A stretch of DNA of 64,000 nucleotides, from NCBI GenBank assembly GCA_026874595.1, contig CM049311.1, positions 72,026,453 through 72,090,452 on the forward strand, read 5' to 3'. Positions 61,419 to 64,000 of the stretch are shown one piece after another. The translations under genes were made by a program, and so were the position numbers. The notes under the pieces were generated by a model. That model had not been told where the DNA came from and ran no database searches. It saw only the letters and a list, made by a program, of their open reading frames with translations. Origin of the DNA: Sipunculus nudus. Taxonomy: Eukaryota > Annelida > Sipuncula > Golfingiida > Sipunculidae. The first letter of the stretch is position 1; every line of letters starts with the position of its first letter.

Positions 61419-62611
61419 TTTTTAGCTTAGCTGACTATAATTCATCTGAGCTACAGTCAGTTGGTCCATTGTCCATCCAGCTGATAACAGGGCTGTTTTT
61501 AAAACTGTTAGACCTTTGAATTCAAAATGCAACAAAGAGTTAGATGTCCCCAAGTTCTCCTACCAAACCTGAACCTGGGTCACTGTGACTTCGTTCCTTC
61601 AAGAAATTAAGGAAAAAACCTCCATTTTCCAGTAAAAACCTTTTGTTACAAAACTGCCGTCTATGATAACACTGTTGTTAATCTATTTATATTTGATATA
61701 AAAGTTCCTGCATATATTTCATATACTGCATGTATATGCCAGAAATTAGATCAATATTGCGTAATTCTATGAAGTTGTGGGCCCAATCACCATACCCCCC
61801 CCCCTCACCACACCATTGCCATTGAGCCCTTGCACCTGTGGACTGGCCCATTAGTTTTATAGCAACTATATTAAGGATTTATTAAATGAGAAAAAAAAAT
61901 TAGTCTTATAAAAATTTTAAGATCTAATTAAAACATATTTTTATATTCTTGCCTCAGCAGAATGGGACATAACGTGAACAGCTCTGTCTGTCCATCTCTG
62001 TTAATCATTAGATATATAATAATATGAATCAACTTTTTTCCTATAAGCACTGTTGAATTTTCCCCTCTCTCTCTTTCTATTTATTTCTTTCTTTTTTTCT
62101 CTCTTTCTCTCTCTCCCGTCCTCCCTTCCTCCATCCAGACTTATTAATACATTAACGCATTTGTTGTTGGTCAAATGTATCCTTTCATTTAACTCTTAGG
62201 CACATGTTCTTTTTCCTTGTTGCATTATTCAATGGTTTCAGTCCACAGTTTTCATGTATTACACAATACAATATTTATTTATCTGAAAAAGTTTATGCTC
62301 ATTAGAAAATGGAATTTTTTACAGCATTGTATTTCAGTGAATTAATAAAATTCTTTATTATTATACTTTAGCTAATCTCCACTTTCTTCCTTATTCTATC
62401 TTTGACAGGTGTTCATACATTCCCATGGTTATTTTATGCACATATTACACATATAGGTGAACTACTGATACTTCTAGAAATATTTGGTCATGAAAGACTC
62501 CTGCATCTTTGATATAGTCCATCAAAGTGCACAGTAATTGTTCAGCGAATATATATTTAATATGTGATTATCACCAGTTAGCAGGGCCATTTCTTTTTAA
62601 TTTTTCGATTA

Positions 62612-62678
<67 letters not shown>

Positions 62679-63041
62679 AGAATATTTTGAATTTGCTAAA
62701 ATTTTCCCAAATTCAGCTGAAGTTGTTATATATTGAACCTTATCATCCCAAGGTCTAGCTATCTTCAGAGTGGTATTGCCCTAACTATAAGTATTATAGG
62801 AACTTCTATTTAGGAATTTCTGGGCAAAACTTCACGCTTTCTTAAACATTTACTTTATGCAGATTTTGAAGATACTTTTACACTTTTTATGAAGAACATT
62901 AAGTGGTCTTAATTGATAAGTAGGTAATTGTTACAGTGAATGTTATCATGAGTTATATTGAACACCATGCCCAGATATATTGAAGCTTCTGACTTCTGAC
63001 TGAACAATCACTTTAGATTTTAGACCAATGAATCCCTTGTT
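61419..63041 (+). mobile_element. Family B element, copy 4 (Helentron/HINE-like, diverged)
   Basis: It starts TTTTTAGCTTAGCTGACTAT, then TTCATCTGAGCTACAG. The interior shares 'agatgtcccc..ctcctacca', the CT tract (62061-62130) and poly-C (61795-61804) with copies 2 and 3. The 3' end is decayed: GACCAATGAATCCCTTGTT (63023-63041) matches the family's GACCCATGGGTCCCTTGTT at 16 of 19 positions. A (TA)n tract sits at 62615-62672. Confidence 0.65.
62615..62672. repeat. (TA)n microsatellite within family B copy 4
   Basis: An uninterrupted AT dinucleotide run of 58 bp. Confidence 0.93.
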
Positions 63042-64000
63042 AATTTTATCAGCAGAAAAACACTTGGTAACCTGCAACTCTAATCATGCTCCTCTTAATC
63101 TGTTTATTGAGCTGCCAGTCATACAAAAATGCAATTTTCTCTGTGAGCAATATGGTTTGATTCCTTGTTATATATAGCACTGGCCTAGCCTGTTGGCTTG
63201 TACTTTTGTACTGGATTCTGGCCAGAGGTGAAGGGTGCAAGACAATGATTGAATTGTATTGGGGCCAGTCTAGTACATGGGCAGATGATACATTTAATTT
63301 ATCAGTGTCTATGGCTGAATCGTCTGTTAGAGCTGAGGCTTTTATTTGTATATTGACTCTCTGAGAAGATCACCTTTTTTCTATTTTAACTTTTGTCTCC
63401 CATTTCATCTCAATTAAATGGATTTTTATCATCTTTCTCTGAAGTATCAATGCATTATTTTGGTTAACCATGAAAATCAAGTTGCAGTATGATCATAAAA
63501 CTAAAAAAAAAAAAAATTGTGAATTTTCATATAAGAGACTATGTTTACTGGGGATACCCACATTTGTTACATGTTACCATAATGTGGCTTAGAAGTATCC
63601 AGAATTATTTTTTACATTTTAAATTTCTTCCAGTAATTATAAAAAAGATGTGAGAGACATTGGTGGTTGAGGACTTAATTCATATATAAAATATCTGAAG
63701 ATGCATTGACTAATTTTGCAGTTACAGTACAGGTGCCTTCTTCATAAATAGCCACACATTTGGGCCACATTTGAAACATCTTCAATTTGCATAAGTGTTG
63801 TGTAGTGTATCATGTATAAAGGTATTAGCCATTGATGTTTTTATATAAATGCCATCAGTTTAATGTAGATTTATATGGTTACATTAGGAATGAGTGAATT
63901 GCCTGCAAAATAAAACAAAACAGTAATTGTATGTCACATTTCTTGCAAAACAGTCACTTGTATATGCATAGAAATTCTTTTCAGATGGAAAATTATTAAA
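63042..64000. other. Unique AT-rich sequence to the window edge, no gene seen
   Basis: Short minus-strand frame at 63049-63240 without recognisable domain. A poly-A tract lies near 63504. Confidence 0.4.

Noticed and set aside
107-63041. CRISPR-like direct repeats
   Set aside because: Tandem arrays have no unique spacers, and the window is eukaryotic.

Overview
The window looks like intronic or intergenic DNA from an animal nuclear genome. It is AT-rich, with long stretches that have no open reading frame, GT-AG splice-site signals, a tRNA-derived SINE, TA microsatellites and dense non-autonomous transposons. No prokaryotic operon structure is present and no open reading frame exceeds about 136 codons. 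The long ones are translations of tandem repeats. The repeat style (elements opening TTTTTAG followed by CGTCCGTC-type runs and ending in a small hairpin plus CTTGTTT or TTCTAGTTT) resembles repeats I associate with molluscs and other lophotrochozoans, so a mollusc is my best guess. That guess rests on recall, not on a search.

Genes: the best evidence is for a few internal exons of one unrecognised plus-strand gene. These are a 148-nt exon (11592-11739), a 72-nt exon (16454-16525) and a possible 15-nt microexon (4749-4763). Their reading phases fit end to end (2, then 0). The encoded peptides look like a disordered, serine-rich linker, and I cannot name the protein. Weaker exon candidates lie at 18577, 29083 and 53340. 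No rRNA or functional tRNA gene was recognised.

Repeats: a little under half of the window is recognisable repeat. The dominant elements belong to five sequence-unrelated families, here called A, B, C, F and G. They share one architecture: a short 5' arm, usually after TTTTTAG and in B, C and F folded as a 5' hairpin; an interior of tandem repeats; the reverse complement of the arm near the 3' end; then a second hairpin and a tail CTTGTTT or TTCTAGTTT. This matches the description of Helitron2/Helentron-type non-autonomous elements (HINEs). Family A lies at 107-3998, 9072-10678 and 35354-38374; B at 6074-8383, 38658-42675, 49486-52661 and 61419-63041; C at 19945-20678; F at 33093-33380; G is nested inside A at 2412-3806. 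All clear copies point the same way (+), while both SINE copies are on the minus strand. Interiors of unrelated families share two motifs: the palindrome GGTGGCGCCACC and an inverted pair TGACCTTGA/TCAAGGTCA.

Other mobile DNA: a CpG-rich 2-kb element with perfect terminal repeats and TA target site (13771-15778), a TTAA-flanked piggyBac-like element (33524-34326), and a 1.25-kb fold-back with arms of about 440 bp (30262-31512). Minisatellites include a 20-bp array (19221-19540), a 49-bp array with an exact 441-bp higher-order duplication (25214-26523), and 177-bp, 277-bp and 340-bp tandem units inside the A, G and B elements.

The remaining stretches (about 20.7-25.2, 31.5-33.1, 42.7-45.7 and 53.1-61.4 kb) are unique AT-rich sequence in which I see no convincing gene.
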